35,133 nucleotides of DNA from Candidatus Parcubacteria bacterium (GCA_026395755.1 JAPLYC010000021.1:1-35133), one strand, 5' to 3'; positions 14,443 to 23,623 are shown, counted from the first letter of the stretch. A program made the numbers and translations. The notes: a model not told the origin generated them from the letters alone.

Positions 14443-15762
14443 ATGATAGATACCAAAAAAATAAGAAAATTCTTTCCAGCGATAAAAGCGGGAAGAATCA
14501 TTACTAATAATGCAGCGAGTACTCAAGTCCCCGTTCAATTATTAGAATTGTTGAAAAAACTCGTCGTCCAATATGACAATGTCCATCGTGGCCAGTCGCA
14601 TTCTTCAATATTAACTACCGAAGAGTTTGAGTCCTCTTATGATACCATCGCGCAGTTTATTGGCGCTCCTTCACGAAAAAATATTATTTTATACAGAAAT
14701 GCCACCGAGGCGATTAATGCGGTGATGTATTCTTTGATGACTGAATTTAAAGACGGAGATAACATAGTCACGACATTCATGGAACATAATTCAAATTATG
14801 TCCCCTGGTATGGATTATGTAAAGAAATACTGCCGAAATTTGGCATTAACGTGGAATACAAAATCGTAAAATTTGACACAGAGACTGGAGCGCTTGATCT
14901 GGATCATCTTAAATCTCTGGTGGATCAAAGAACCAAAATAGTATGCTGCAGCGGGGCGTCAAATTTTTTAGGAACAATAAATCCGCTTAAAGAAATAAAA
15001 GCCATCGCCGATTCAAGCGGATATCTTCAGCCAAATGGAGACAAAAGATCCTATCTTTTGATCGATGGTTCTCAGCTCGTTCCAAATACATATGTCGATG
15101 TAGGCGAATTAGATATTGATTTTCTTGTCTGGTCTTTCCATAAAATGCTCGCGCCCTTTGGCGTAGGTGCATTATATGCGAAAGAAGAATTACTTTTAAA
15201 AATGAGGCCGTTTCTTTATGGCGGCGATATGATTGCCGAAGGAATGGTCAGCCCGGAAAAGGTCGCTTATAATTCACTCCCTTGGAAGTTTACGGCTGGA
15301 ACCCCAAATATTTTAGGGACGATTCTTTCTAGCCAGGCAATAAGATTATTAATGGACTTTTCTTTAAATCCGGGAAAGCAGAAATACTTTATGACTGATA
15401 AAAAGTTGGAAAGGAAAGATGTTAAAAAGGCGATGGACAATATTGAAGTTCATGAAAAAATACTAATCGGAGAAGCCTTGAAAATATTGGGTGATATATC
15501 TTCGTTAAATATTTATGGCCCCAAAACCGCAGCCAACAGGACTGCTTTGGTCGCCTTTACTTGTAAAAACAAAAGTCCATTTGAAATTGCAGAAAAATTA
15601 AGTAATTTGGGAATAGAATCAAGGGCTGGTTGTCATTGCGCAACCTTGGCGCATCGATATTATGAATTAAATCCTCCTGCCAGCTGTAGATTGAGTTTTT
15701 ACATATACAACGATATTGAAGATGTGAGAAAAGCATGTTTAGCTGTTAAAAAATGCATTTAA
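14443..15762 (+). CDS. Class V aminotransferase / cysteine desulfurase-like enzyme
   Basis: A 439-residue PLP enzyme of the SufS/CsdA-like group. Seen: NNAASTQVP at the start of the substrate site, NATEAINAV, MEHNSNYVPW (His stacking on PLP), LLIDGSQLVPN (Asp of the PLP pyridine site), SFHKMLAPFG with the Schiff-base Lys at 234, GTPN, and SRAGCHCAT with Cys397/Cys399. The position fits the R-x-G-x-x-C loop of cysteine desulfurases, so sulfur transfer from cysteine is likely. Selenocysteine lyase or another class V activity cannot be excluded. There are two insertions relative to minimal SufS (for example DKKLERKDVKKAMDN). The next gene is DUF4395-like, a family often near sulfur-metabolism genes. 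Confidence 0.85.
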   Translation: MIDTKKIRKFFPAIKAGRIITNNAASTQVPVQLLELLKKLVVQYDNVHRGQSHSSILTTEEFESSYDTIAQFIGAPSRKNIILYRNATEAINAVMYSLMTEFKDGDNIVTTFMEHNSNYVPWYGLCKEILPKFGINVEYKIVKFDTETGALDLDHLKSLVDQRTKIVCCSGASNFLGTINPLKEIKAIADSSGYLQPNGDKRSYLLIDGSQLVPNTYVDVGELDIDFLVWSFHKMLAPFGVGALYAKEELLLKMRPFLYGGDMIAEGMVSPEKVAYNSLPWKFTAGTPNILGTILSSQAIRLLMDFSLNPGKQKYFMTDKKLERKDVKKAMDNIEVHEKILIGEALKILGDISSLNIYGPKTAANRTALVAFTCKNKSPFEIAEKLSNLGIESRAGCHCATLAHRYYELNPPASCRLSFYIYNDIEDVRKACLAVKKCI

Positions 15763-15783
15763 TTTTTAAATTTAAATACATCT

Positions 15784-16209
15784 ATGCAACAATGTCAAAT
15801 TCATGACAGTTCTTTAAAGTTTTCCCGAGCAGTTTACGGGGTTTTAGTTTTAATTGCCGTTTTAATTCATAGCCCATGGTTAGTACTAGCAACAAGTATT
15901 TTGGTTATTTTGGGTGCTATTTCATTAAAATTGAATATTGCCTATCAGTTTCACGTTTTAGTTTTAAAGAAAATACTCAAAGACAAATCTACCTCGGTGC
16001 TAAAAGATTCGGGAGAATTGAGCTTTGTTGCCGGCATGACTGGGATTTTGCTTTTAGTGGGATTTTTTTGGCTTAATTATGGGAAAATTGATGATTTCGC
16101 GTGGGGTTATATTTTAATTGTGGATTTGCTTATATTTTTGGCATGTTTTGTCGGTTTTTGTGTGGCTACCTTAATGTATGTTTTACTCAAAAAGATTTTT
16201 AAAAAATAA
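15784..16209 (+). CDS. DUF4395-like integral membrane protein
   Basis: A 141-residue protein with four hydrophobic segments (about 15-30, 31-47, 83-99, 107-138). The opening LKFSRAVYGVLVLIAVL and W-L-V-L-A-T pattern resemble DUF4395 membrane proteins, though I cannot confirm it by search. Function unknown. It is 21 bases downstream of the desulfurase-like gene and 2 bases before the histidine kinase, so it is in the same operon. Confidence 0.65.
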   Translation: MQQCQIHDSSLKFSRAVYGVLVLIAVLIHSPWLVLATSILVILGAISLKLNIAYQFHVLVLKKILKDKSTSVLKDSGELSFVAGMTGILLLVGFFWLNYGKIDDFAWGYILIVDLLIFLACFVGFCVATLMYVLLKKIFKK

Positions 16210-16211
16210 AA

Positions 16212-17324
16212 ATGAAAAATCACAGAAAGAAGATTGCAGTCGGAGAGGCAGGATATCTAAATTGGAATTGCTGGCTGGTTAAAAATCTTAATTATTCTCC
16301 GTATAAGCGTTGCCAATTTTGTAAATTTAGATTTCGCAATTGTTTGTTTTTACATTATCAGGTAATTAGCCTGATATTAATATTTTTTTTCCTGGGTCTT
16401 TTTCTTTTAATCGAGGGGACGGTATCATCTCTAATAATTATTACCATTTTTACTTTGGTTATAGTTTACGGTTACTTTTTTAATCAGAGTACGGGCAGGA
16501 TTATTGAAGCCAATTTTGCCCAGACAAAAGCCAAAGAGGCGCTGGAAGAGTTAACCGAAAATCTTGAGGAAAAAGTTGACGAACAAACCAAGGATATCGT
16601 TGAAAAAAATACCCGATTGGAAAGATTACTGAAGGTTAAATCTGAATTTTTAGATATTGCCTCTCATCAGCTGCGCACTCCAGTAAGCGTTATTTGCGGT
16701 ATTCTGGATATGTTTAAAAGCGGGGCTATGGATTCGTTGCCTAAGGATAAACAGATGAAATTTATTGAAAATGCTTTTTTAAAAGGACGCAAATTGAATG
16801 CCGTAATTGATGATATTTTAGATGCTAGTGATTTGGATGAAAAGGAATTAGATCTTAAAAATTCATTAAAGGATTTAGACTTTTCCAGTTTAGTTAAAAA
16901 TATTGTTAATTATAGTAAAATGGAGGCGGAAGGGAAAAGGATTATTATTAATACGGATATAAGCGATAATATAATAGTAAAAGGCGATAAAAAGTATCTT
17001 GAGCAAGCAATCAGTAATATAATTGATAATGCTATTAAATATACGCCTGGCGGAAAAAACATAGAGATAAAACTTGAAAAAGTAGGGAATAAAGCAATTT
17101 TAGCGGTAAAGGATGAAGGTATCGGTATCCCGAAAAAGGAACAGGCTAGTTTATTTAAAAAATTCAGCCGGGCTACAAACGCTAAGGAAATGCATACGGA
17201 TGGATCTGGCTTGGGCCTCTTTATTGTTAAGAATATAATAGGTGCTCATCCTGAAGGAAAGATTTGGTTTGAATCAGAAGAATCAAAGGGGACAACTTTT
17301 TATATTCAACTATTAATTGTATAA
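16212..17324 (+). CDS. Membrane-bound sensor histidine kinase with N-terminal cysteine motif
   Basis: A 370-residue kinase. An N-terminal cytoplasmic leader carries C34-x2-C37-x6-C44 (YKRCQFCKFRFRNC), then two membrane helices (about 51-69 and 71-90) with almost no extracellular loop. A coiled-coil (100-140) links to the HisKA domain with H-box FLDIASHQLRTP (His152) and the HATPase domain: N-box NIIDNAIKYTPGG, G1 KDEGIGIP, F-box FKKFSRA and G2 GSGLGLFIVKNI. It autophosphorylates and should signal to the response regulator encoded 4 bases downstream. The sensed cue is unknown. The Cys motif could bind metal or sense redox state. Confidence 0.92.
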   Translation: MKNHRKKIAVGEAGYLNWNCWLVKNLNYSPYKRCQFCKFRFRNCLFLHYQVISLILIFFFLGLFLLIEGTVSSLIIITIFTLVIVYGYFFNQSTGRIIEANFAQTKAKEALEELTENLEEKVDEQTKDIVEKNTRLERLLKVKSEFLDIASHQLRTPVSVICGILDMFKSGAMDSLPKDKQMKFIENAFLKGRKLNAVIDDILDASDLDEKELDLKNSLKDLDFSSLVKNIVNYSKMEAEGKRIIINTDISDNIIVKGDKKYLEQAISNIIDNAIKYTPGGKNIEIKLEKVGNKAILAVKDEGIGIPKKEQASLFKKFSRATNAKEMHTDGSGLGLFIVKNIIGAHPEGKIWFESEESKGTTFYIQLLIV

Positions 17325-17328
17325 GATT

Positions 17329-17715
17329 ATGTCAAATAAAAAGTACAAAGTCTTAATGGTAGAAGACGATCCTGATCAAATAATGATGTATCAGACGCAG
17401 TTTGAGTTAGAGGGGTTCAAATTTTTTAACGGTAAAAAATATTCTGAGATAAGGGAAATTATTGAAAAGGAAAGCCCGGATATAATTTTATTGGATTTGA
17501 TTTTAGGCGCTGAAGTAGGAACGGATATTCTCAAGGTGCTTAAAAAGGAAAAAATAACCGATAAAATACCGGTATTTATTTTTACTAATTTGAAAGATGG
17601 GAAAAGCGATGAAGAATATATGAAAATGGGTGCTCGCGGGTATTGGACAAAAACAAAATATATGCCGAAGCAGCTATGTGAAATGATAACGAAATTTTTA
17701 TCAAAAAAAGCTTAA
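17329..17715 (+). CDS. Single-domain response regulator
   Basis: A 128-residue CheY-like receiver. The start at the ATG at 17329 gives MSNKKYKVLMVEDDPDQI; the TTG at 17317 is inside the kinase gene. The acidic pocket E12-D13-D14, phosphoacceptor Asp56 (IILLDLILG), the Thr of FIFTNLKD and the Lys of YWTKTKY are all present. There is no DNA-binding output domain, so it acts by protein contact. It is paired with the kinase just upstream. Confidence 0.92.
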   Translation: MSNKKYKVLMVEDDPDQIMMYQTQFELEGFKFFNGKKYSEIREIIEKESPDIILLDLILGAEVGTDILKVLKKEKITDKIPVFIFTNLKDGKSDEEYMKMGARGYWTKTKYMPKQLCEMITKFLSKKA

Positions 17716-17782
17716 TTTCTGCTGTAATTTTAGTAAAAGGCTGAGTAGTTTATGAGTCATGGTTTTATCATGATTTTTTTAT

Positions 17783-17811
17783 TTGAAAAAATTTGTAAAA
17801 TGCGCTAAAAT
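17783..17811 (+). promoter_or_regulatory. Promoter of gpmI copy 1, predicting leaderless mRNA
   Basis: TTGAAA (17783-17788), a 17-bp spacer, TAAAAT (17806-17811). The ATG at 17820 is only 8 bases after the -10, so the transcript should begin at or just before the start codon. Confidence 0.75.
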
Positions 17812-17819
17812 ATAAGTAT

Positions 17820-19397
17820 ATGAAACAGGACAAAAAAGCCAATTTTTTGCCGATTGTTTTGGTTATTTTAGACGGTTGGGGCATTGCACCGGCTGCGCCT
17901 TCAAACCCAATTTCTTTAGCTAAATTGCCTAATTGGGATTTTTTTAATCGTCATTATCCCCATACAGAATTAATTGCCTCAGGCGCAGAGGTCGGTTTGC
18001 CTCATGGCCAGGACGGCAATTCTGAAGCCGGACATATGAATATCGGTGCCGGCCGGGTGGTTAAGCAAGACGCGGTGATTGTTTCGGAAATGATTAAAAA
18101 TAAAAAGTTTTTTAAAAGTCCGGCTTTATTATCCGCAATCAAACACGCAAAGAAGTTTAAATCCAATCTTCATGTTATGGGCTTATTGTCCAATGGGGAA
18201 AGCGCACATTCTGATCCCCAGCATTTATATTCTTTGTTAAAATTTTTTAAACAGCAAAAGTTTCATCGCATATATTTGCATCTTTTTACTGACGGACGAG
18301 ATTCTCCACCGCATGCAGCCGCCAGGCTGATTAGTAAATTGATAAATAATTTTCAGAATAATGAAATTATTTCCACGATTATGGGTCGCTATTATGCCAT
18401 GGATCGGATTAAGAAATGGTCGCGTACGGAAATGGCCTATGATGCCATGGTTTTAGGTCATGGCATCAAAGCTGATAATCCCTATCATGCAATTACGCAG
18501 GCATATAATCGTGGGGAAATTGATGAATTTATTACGCCGACGATTATTTTAAATCCGGTTAAAAAGGCAAAATTTATCAATAATAATGATTCAATAATTT
18601 TTTTCAATTTGCGTTCGGACCGGGCCAGGCAGATTACTAAAACTTTTGTTCAGGAGAAATTTGAAGCTGAAAACAGCGGTGCATTCAAACGTAAAAAGAT
18701 TCTGAAAAATCTATGTTTTGTGGCTATGACTGATTTCGGACCGGATTTGGATGATATTAAAACAGTATCGCATGGAATTGTCTTAAATAATACTTTACCG
18801 ATTGTTTTGAAAAATTACCGTCAGCTTTATCTGGCTGAGCGGGAAAAATATGCTCATGTGACTTATTTTTTCAATGGCGGATATAATCATCCTTTAAACG
18901 GCGAAAAATGGGATGTGCTTGCATCAAAAGGCATGACAAATTACGAGCATTATCCTCAAATGTCCATTTATCCCCTGACTGATATAATTTTAAAAAATTT
19001 GCAAAAGAAGAAAGATGATTTTATTACGGTTAATTTTGCTAATGCTGATATGATCGGGCATACCGGGAATTTAAAGGCCGGTATAAAGGCGGTACAGATT
19101 GTTGACGCTTGTTTGGGAAGAATTTATAAAGAAATATTGAAAGCTAAAGGGACTTTGATTATCACGGCTGATCATGGCAATGTTGAAGAAATGCTTAATC
19201 TTAAGACAGGGGAAATGGATACGGAACACAGCAATAATCCCGTGCCTTTCATTATAATTAATAATAAATTTAAAAAATTTAAATTAAAGAGCGAGGGTAA
19301 ATTGGGGGACATCGCACCTACGATTTTGACTTTGATGGGAGTAAAGCAACCGAAGGAAATGACGGGTCATTCTTTAATTCTAAAGTATAAAGGCTAA
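17820..19397 (+). CDS. gpmI: 2,3-bisphosphoglycerate-independent phosphoglycerate mutase, copy 1
   Basis: A 525-residue iPGM of the alkaline-phosphatase superfamily that interconverts 3- and 2-phosphoglycerate using two Mn ions. Seen: VLVILDGWGIAP (metal Asp), GNSEAGHMNIGAGR with the phosphorylated Ser68, FTDGRDSPP, IMGRYYAMDR, LRSDRARQI, EKYAHVTYFFNGG (active-site Lys), NFANADMIGHTGN and TADHGNVEEM (metal Asp and His). The length is normal (about 510-550). The usual MDRD reads MDRI here, a minor departure. Predicted leaderless. A second, divergent copy follows after 80 bases. Confidence 0.95.
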   Translation: MKQDKKANFLPIVLVILDGWGIAPAAPSNPISLAKLPNWDFFNRHYPHTELIASGAEVGLPHGQDGNSEAGHMNIGAGRVVKQDAVIVSEMIKNKKFFKSPALLSAIKHAKKFKSNLHVMGLLSNGESAHSDPQHLYSLLKFFKQQKFHRIYLHLFTDGRDSPPHAAARLISKLINNFQNNEIISTIMGRYYAMDRIKKWSRTEMAYDAMVLGHGIKADNPYHAITQAYNRGEIDEFITPTIILNPVKKAKFINNNDSIIFFNLRSDRARQITKTFVQEKFEAENSGAFKRKKILKNLCFVAMTDFGPDLDDIKTVSHGIVLNNTLPIVLKNYRQLYLAEREKYAHVTYFFNGGYNHPLNGEKWDVLASKGMTNYEHYPQMSIYPLTDIILKNLQKKKDDFITVNFANADMIGHTGNLKAGIKAVQIVDACLGRIYKEILKAKGTLIITADHGNVEEMLNLKTGEMDTEHSNNPVPFIIINNKFKKFKLKSEGKLGDIAPTILTLMGVKQPKEMTGHSLILKYKG

Positions 19398-19477
19398 ATT
19401 AATTTAGAATAATTAAATTTTTAAAATGTTTTCCAATATTTAGACTTAAAAACTTAGCCTTTAGACTTTATAAAATT

Positions 19478-21070
19478 ATGCCTAAATTAAAATACAAACC
19501 GGTAATTTTGGTAATTTTAGACGGATGGGGAGTGGCGCCTGATTCCCCGGGTAATGCCATTACTAGAGCCAAATTGCCGAATTTTAAAAAATATATTTCA
19601 ACCTATCCTGCCATGACTTTGATGGCGTCGGGAGATTCGGTCGGTTTGCCTTGGGGTGAGATCGGCAATTCAGAAGTCGGGCATACAAATCTTGGCTCTG
19701 GTTTTATTTTTTATCAAACTTGTCCCCGTATTACGAAAACCATTGCTGACGGTTCTTTTTATAAAAATGAGGCATTTATAAAGGCGATTGAACATGCCAA
19801 GAAAAATAAATCAAAATTGCACCTGATGGGTTTAATTTCTTCTGGTGGCGTGCATTCACATATTGAACATTTATATGCGCTGCTGGAATTGGCCAAAAAA
19901 GAAAAAATAAAGCAAGTTTATATTCATGGATTTATGGATGGTCGCGATACGATTTATAATAGCGGTAAAAAGTTTATTGAAGAATTACTGGCTAAAATTA
20001 AAGAAATCGGCATTGATGCCAAAATAGCGTCTTTGTCCGGGCGTTTTTATGCCATGGATCGAGATAATCATTGGGAAAGGACGGAAAAGGCTTTTAAGGC
20101 CATGGTTTTGGGTGAAAGCGAGAATAAATTCAGTGATCCGATTAAGGCGATTGAAATGTCTTATGAAAGTAAAATTTACGATGAAGAATTTGTCCCGACT
20201 GTGCTTATGGCCAAAGATCAGCCCATAGCTAAAATTGAAAATAAAGACGCTGTTATCTTTTTTAATTTTCGTTCTGATCGCGCCAGGCAGATAAGTGAAA
20301 GTTTCGTCCTGCCGGAGTTTAACAAGTTTGACCGCAAAATTGATTTTAAAAATTTATTTTTTTGCGCCATGTATCTTTATGATAAGGATTTACCGTTAGA
20401 TGCTGTGGCATTTTTTCCCTTTGAAATTAATATGCCGCTGGCTAAAGTCATTAGTGACGCCAAGTTAAAGCAGCTGCATATTGCGGAAACTGAAAAATAC
20501 GCTCACGTCACTTACTTTTTTAACGGCGGTATGGAAAATCCATTTCCAGGAGAAGACCGCATTGTGATACCTTCACCTCGCGTTTCTTCATTTGCTGAAA
20601 AGCCCGAGATGTCGGCTTTGAAGGTTACTGATGAAGTTATAAAGGCAATTACGGAAAATAAATATGATTTTATCGTGATTAATTTTGCCAATGCTGACAT
20701 TGTCGGCCACACAGCTGATTTAAAAGCGACAATTAAGGCTGCGGAAACTGTTGATAAATGCTTGGGTAAAATTGTTACTTTGGCATTAAGTAAAAATGGC
20801 GTAGTTTTGGTTACTTCTGACCATGGCAATGCTGAAGAATTGCAAAATATAAAAACCAGTGAAATTGATAAAGAACATAGCACTAATACTGTCCCGTTCT
20901 TTATTATCGGCAATGAATGGGAAGGCAAAAACATTGGCCTGCCAGACACGGTCGGCGGAGATTTGAGTCTGGTTCAACCGTCAGGAATTTTAGCGGATGT
21001 GGCGCCCACTGTTTTGAATATAATGGGAGTGAAAAAGCCGGAGGAAATGACAGGGGCATCCTTGATTTAG
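19478..21070 (+). CDS. gpmI: 2,3-bisphosphoglycerate-independent phosphoglycerate mutase, copy 2
   Basis: A 530-residue iPGM, clearly homologous to copy 1 but much diverged. Seen: VLVILDGWGVAP, GNSEVGHTNLGSG with catalytic Ser65, FMDGRDTIYN, LSGRFYAMDRDNHW, FRSDRARQI, EKYAHVTYFFNGG, NFANADIVGHTADL and TSDHGNAEEL. All metal-binding and catalytic residues persist, so it should be active. The GAGR after the Ser loop is GSGF here, and there is a C-terminal insertion around GLPDTVGGDLSLVQPSG. It may differ from copy 1 in substrate or regulation; nothing in the sequence says how. Confidence 0.94.
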   Translation: MPKLKYKPVILVILDGWGVAPDSPGNAITRAKLPNFKKYISTYPAMTLMASGDSVGLPWGEIGNSEVGHTNLGSGFIFYQTCPRITKTIADGSFYKNEAFIKAIEHAKKNKSKLHLMGLISSGGVHSHIEHLYALLELAKKEKIKQVYIHGFMDGRDTIYNSGKKFIEELLAKIKEIGIDAKIASLSGRFYAMDRDNHWERTEKAFKAMVLGESENKFSDPIKAIEMSYESKIYDEEFVPTVLMAKDQPIAKIENKDAVIFFNFRSDRARQISESFVLPEFNKFDRKIDFKNLFFCAMYLYDKDLPLDAVAFFPFEINMPLAKVISDAKLKQLHIAETEKYAHVTYFFNGGMENPFPGEDRIVIPSPRVSSFAEKPEMSALKVTDEVIKAITENKYDFIVINFANADIVGHTADLKATIKAAETVDKCLGKIVTLALSKNGVVLVTSDHGNAEELQNIKTSEIDKEHSTNTVPFFIIGNEWEGKNIGLPDTVGGDLSLVQPSGILADVAPTVLNIMGVKKPEEMTGASLI

Positions 21071-21100
21071 TTTATAGTTAAAAGTTTAAAGTGCAAAGTT

Positions 21101-21132
21101 ATGCCGCGAAGCGGCATCCCGTTACTGCGGGA
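21101..21132. repeat. Double palindrome upstream of mutM
   Basis: ATGCCGC-GAA-GCGGCAT followed at once by TCCCG..CGGGA. A dispersed-repeat-like element in the gpmI-mutM gap. Confidence 0.5.
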
Positions 21133-21171
21133 CAATTACTAATTAAAAGTTATTGATCGATTTTTATTTAA

Positions 21172-22038
21172 ATGCCAGAACTTCCTGAAGTAGAAACAAT
21201 TAAATGCGGATTGGAAAAAAGTATAACAGGGAAAACGATTTCCGGTTTTGATTCTGATTGGCATAAAATGCTTAATAAACCGTTACGAGATTATCAGCGT
21301 CTGCTGAAAGGACTTAAAATTACAGTTGTAAGGCGCAGGGCCAAGATGCTGATTCTTGATTTAAGTAAGGATTGGCATTTTTTAATTCATTTGAAAATGA
21401 CAGGGCAATTGGTTTACGCCAGTAAAGTGAAGTGCGTAGTCGGCGGGCATCCGATTGAGCAGGGTTATGACTGTTTGCCCAATAAATTTACCCACGCGAC
21501 GATTAGTTTTACTGACAAGAGCCATCTGTATTTTAATGACATTCGCAAATTCGGTTGGATTAGATTATTTAACTCTGAACAATTGGCTAAGCACCTGGAG
21601 GATATGAAGCTTGGCGTGGAGCCTTTGAGTCCTGCATTTACCATAAAGTATCTGAAAAACTGGATTTTAAAGCGCCCCAATAACCAGATAAAAAAGTTTT
21701 TAATGGATTCAACGGTAGTCGTTGGTGTGGGTAATATTTACAGCGATGAAGTTTGCTTTTACGCCAGTATAAGGCCTACGCGTAAAGTTAAAGAGTTAAA
21801 AGACAAAGAAATCAGTTTAATTTATAAAGGTATCAGAAATATTTTACAGGCATCGATTAAAGCCCAAGGTACGACTTTTCGCGATTTTCGTAACGCTGAC
21901 GGCGAGGCTGGAGGCTATTCTAAAAAAATAAAAGTTTACGGCAAGTATGGAAAAAAATGCCCGATTTGCAGGAGTAAGATTGAACGGATTAAAATGGGCG
22001 GTAGGTCCTCATCATATTGCCCCAAATGTCAAAAATAG
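21172..22038 (+). CDS. mutM: Formamidopyrimidine-DNA glycosylase (Fpg/MutM)
   Basis: A 288-residue bifunctional glycosylase/AP lyase that removes 8-oxoguanine and formamidopyrimidines. The mature N-terminus is Pro2-Glu3 in MPELPEVETI (catalytic proline). RRAKMLIL holds the conserved Lys near 60, and FNDIRKFGWI the damage-pocket loop. The helix-two-turn-helix contains VVGVGNIYSDEVCFYASIRP. The C-terminal zinc finger is C263-x2-C266 and C283-x2-C286. All key elements are present and the length is normal. Confidence 0.96.
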   Translation: MPELPEVETIKCGLEKSITGKTISGFDSDWHKMLNKPLRDYQRLLKGLKITVVRRRAKMLILDLSKDWHFLIHLKMTGQLVYASKVKCVVGGHPIEQGYDCLPNKFTHATISFTDKSHLYFNDIRKFGWIRLFNSEQLAKHLEDMKLGVEPLSPAFTIKYLKNWILKRPNNQIKKFLMDSTVVVGVGNIYSDEVCFYASIRPTRKVKELKDKEISLIYKGIRNILQASIKAQGTTFRDFRNADGEAGGYSKKIKVYGKYGKKCPICRSKIERIKMGGRSSSYCPKCQK

Positions 22039-22040
22039 CA

Positions 22041-22074
22041 AATAAAATACCCGCAGAAAATTTTCCGCGGGTAT
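22041..22074 (-). terminator. Intrinsic terminator after the CPBP protein gene
   Basis: ATACCCGC / GCGGGTAT stem (extended by GGAAAA/TTTTCT pairing). On the minus strand it is followed by TTTTATTT. It also sits 3 bases after the mutM stop and may serve both genes. Confidence 0.75.
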
Positions 22075-22114
22075 GTGATTGAAAATTGTTGTTTGAGTAT
22101 CAAGGGCCGATACT

Positions 22115-22945
22115 TCAGGAATCAGATTCTTCCCCGAATGTTTTACGTTTGCAGTAGCTAAGGTAAACATATTCTTCACAGAATAATACGACGTCATAGA
22201 TTATATGGGCAAGAATGGCTGTAGGAATCCCGTAGTTGAACATTAGCCAGAAAAAGAATAAACCCACATACCAGCTGTTGAGCCAACCGATTGGTCCCTG
22301 GTATTTATGCCCCTCTCGGAAGGCCGCATTGACTGTCAGCATAGCAGCGCCAACAAACCAGCCAAGCGGATTGTAGATGTATCCCTGCAGTAGGTCAAAG
22401 GACATCCAATTGCTGATTGGGGCTATGATAGTTAGAAATACCCACTTCACAATGCCATGATCCATAAATCCCAGTAAAATGAAGTTCATCAATTTGGTGA
22501 TGGCAATACTGTTGAAGAAGAAAAGCCAACGAAAGCCGATTTCCTCAAAAATACCAGCTCGGAGGCTATCAAAGATGCCTTTCCCGATAAATACGTCGGG
22601 GTCAACCTGCTTTATTATTTCTCGGGAAAGCCAAACGGGACGAAAGATGATTGAAATCGTTTTAAGGAAAATGCCCCAGCCAAATATGGGTAAGGCGGCC
22701 TGTAATCCTTCTTTGATAGTAAACTTGATATGCCAAAATTCAAAGAAAGAGAACGGAATGATGTTGGTATTCCATTCATTGTCAATCGCTTTGTAAATTA
22801 ATATCAGAATAAAAGCAATGACCATGCTAGAATAAAAACCGGATTGTTGTTGTTGGATTTTTTTCTGCAGATCCTGATCCTGATCTTGCTGGGGATTCAT
22901 GGAAGGGAATTGAGACAGTGATCCCAGACTTAACCACTTGCGCAT
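22115..22945 (-). CDS. CPBP-family intramembrane glutamic protease-like protein
   Basis: A 276-residue polytopic protein. AAAGGAGG lies about 7 nt before the ATG at 22945 and a promoter lies at 23016-23044. A Gln/Asp-rich soluble N-terminus (QQDQDQDLQKKIQQQQ, about 19-34) precedes about seven hydrophobic segments. The CPBP (CAAX protease/bacteriocin-processing) signature is present: FEEIGFRWLFF (E-E-x-x-x-R) and, near the end, LAHIIYDVV (H-x-x-x-D), with an intervening NAAFREGH. Such proteins cleave prenylated or signal-like peptides or confer bacteriocin immunity; the substrate is unknown. Unlike its neighbours it uses a strong SD and its own terminator. Confidence 0.75.
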   Translation of the reverse strand: MRKWLSLGSLSQFPSMNPQQDQDQDLQKKIQQQQSGFYSSMVIAFILILIYKAIDNEWNTNIIPFSFFEFWHIKFTIKEGLQAALPIFGWGIFLKTISIIFRPVWLSREIIKQVDPDVFIGKGIFDSLRAGIFEEIGFRWLFFFNSIAITKLMNFILLGFMDHGIVKWVFLTIIAPISNWMSFDLLQGYIYNPLGWFVGAAMLTVNAAFREGHKYQGPIGWLNSWYVGLFFFWLMFNYGIPTAILAHIIYDVVLFCEEYVYLSYCKRKTFGEESDS

Positions 22946-23015
22946 TGCATCCTCCTTTGTTTTTAACTCGGGTTGAAAATTACCTTGTAAAGAACTATAA
23001 TTTAAGAGTTATTTA

Positions 23016-23044
23016 AACTTAGCAAAAATTTAATTTCTTGTAAA
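23016..23044 (-). promoter_or_regulatory. Promoter for CPBP-like gene
   Basis: Minus strand: TTTACA (23044-23039), a 17-bp spacer, TAAGTT (23021-23016). It gives a 5' leader of about 60 nt. The rest of 22946-23187 holds only imperfect CCAATAACC-type repeats. Confidence 0.6.
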
Positions 23045-23187
23045 GGGTTACTGGTGTTAATAACCAATATTCAATAATCAATTACCAAACAATAACCAAT
23101 AACTAAATTTTAAGTTCTAAAAATAGTTTCGGCATTAGTTATTTGAGTTTTGAATTTGTTTGGTTATTGAGATTTGGTTTTTGGTGA

Positions 23188-23604
23188 TTAAGCTAAGATG
23201 GCAATAATAATACCGAGAATTATTCCGGCTAATGCCTGAATATAAGTATGTCCGAGTCTTTCCTGTAAATAAGGATATTTATCTTCTTTATCATCAGGTA
23301 GTTCCTTGATTAGCTTATTCAGAATTTTGCCGTGAAAGCCCAGCTGATAACGTAAGCCGACAGCATCGCGAATCGTTAAAAAAGCATAAGCAAAGGCAAT
23401 GGCAAAATAACCGGAGCTTAAACCGAATTCCTTGGCCATGACTGTTGCCAAGGCCGCGACCATGGCTGAATGAGATGAAGGCATACCCCCGTAATGATTG
23501 AAATTGCTCCAGGAAAATTTGCCTTTGACCGAATCAATAAGGACCTTAATTAATTGGGCGATGATTAATGCGAGAAAAGGGACTAGAATAAGTTTGTAAG
23601 GCAT
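23188..23604 (-). CDS. Divergent PAP2 family protein (DUF212, YuiD-like)
   Basis: A 138-residue membrane protein with the family's signature GGMPSSHSAMVAALATVMA (about residues 39-57), which contains the PSSHS core of acid phosphatase/vanadium haloperoxidase enzymes. AFAYAFLTIRDAVGLRYQLG and ERLGHTYIQALAGIILG follow. These match DUF212 proteins throughout. The catalytic role is unproven in the family; lipid-phosphate dephosphorylation is plausible. It is convergent with nothing and divergent from uppP (80 bases between starts), which handles a lipid pyrophosphate. Confidence 0.9.
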   Translation of the reverse strand: MPYKLILVPFLALIIAQLIKVLIDSVKGKFSWSNFNHYGGMPSSHSAMVAALATVMAKEFGLSSGYFAIAFAYAFLTIRDAVGLRYQLGFHGKILNKLIKELPDDKEDKYPYLQERLGHTYIQALAGIILGIIIAILA

Positions 23605-23623
23605 AAGGTTGGATTTAAGATTT

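Noticed and set aside
20512-20949. 145-codon minus-strand open frame inside gpmI copy 2
   Set aside because: A shadow of a strongly conserved coding region.
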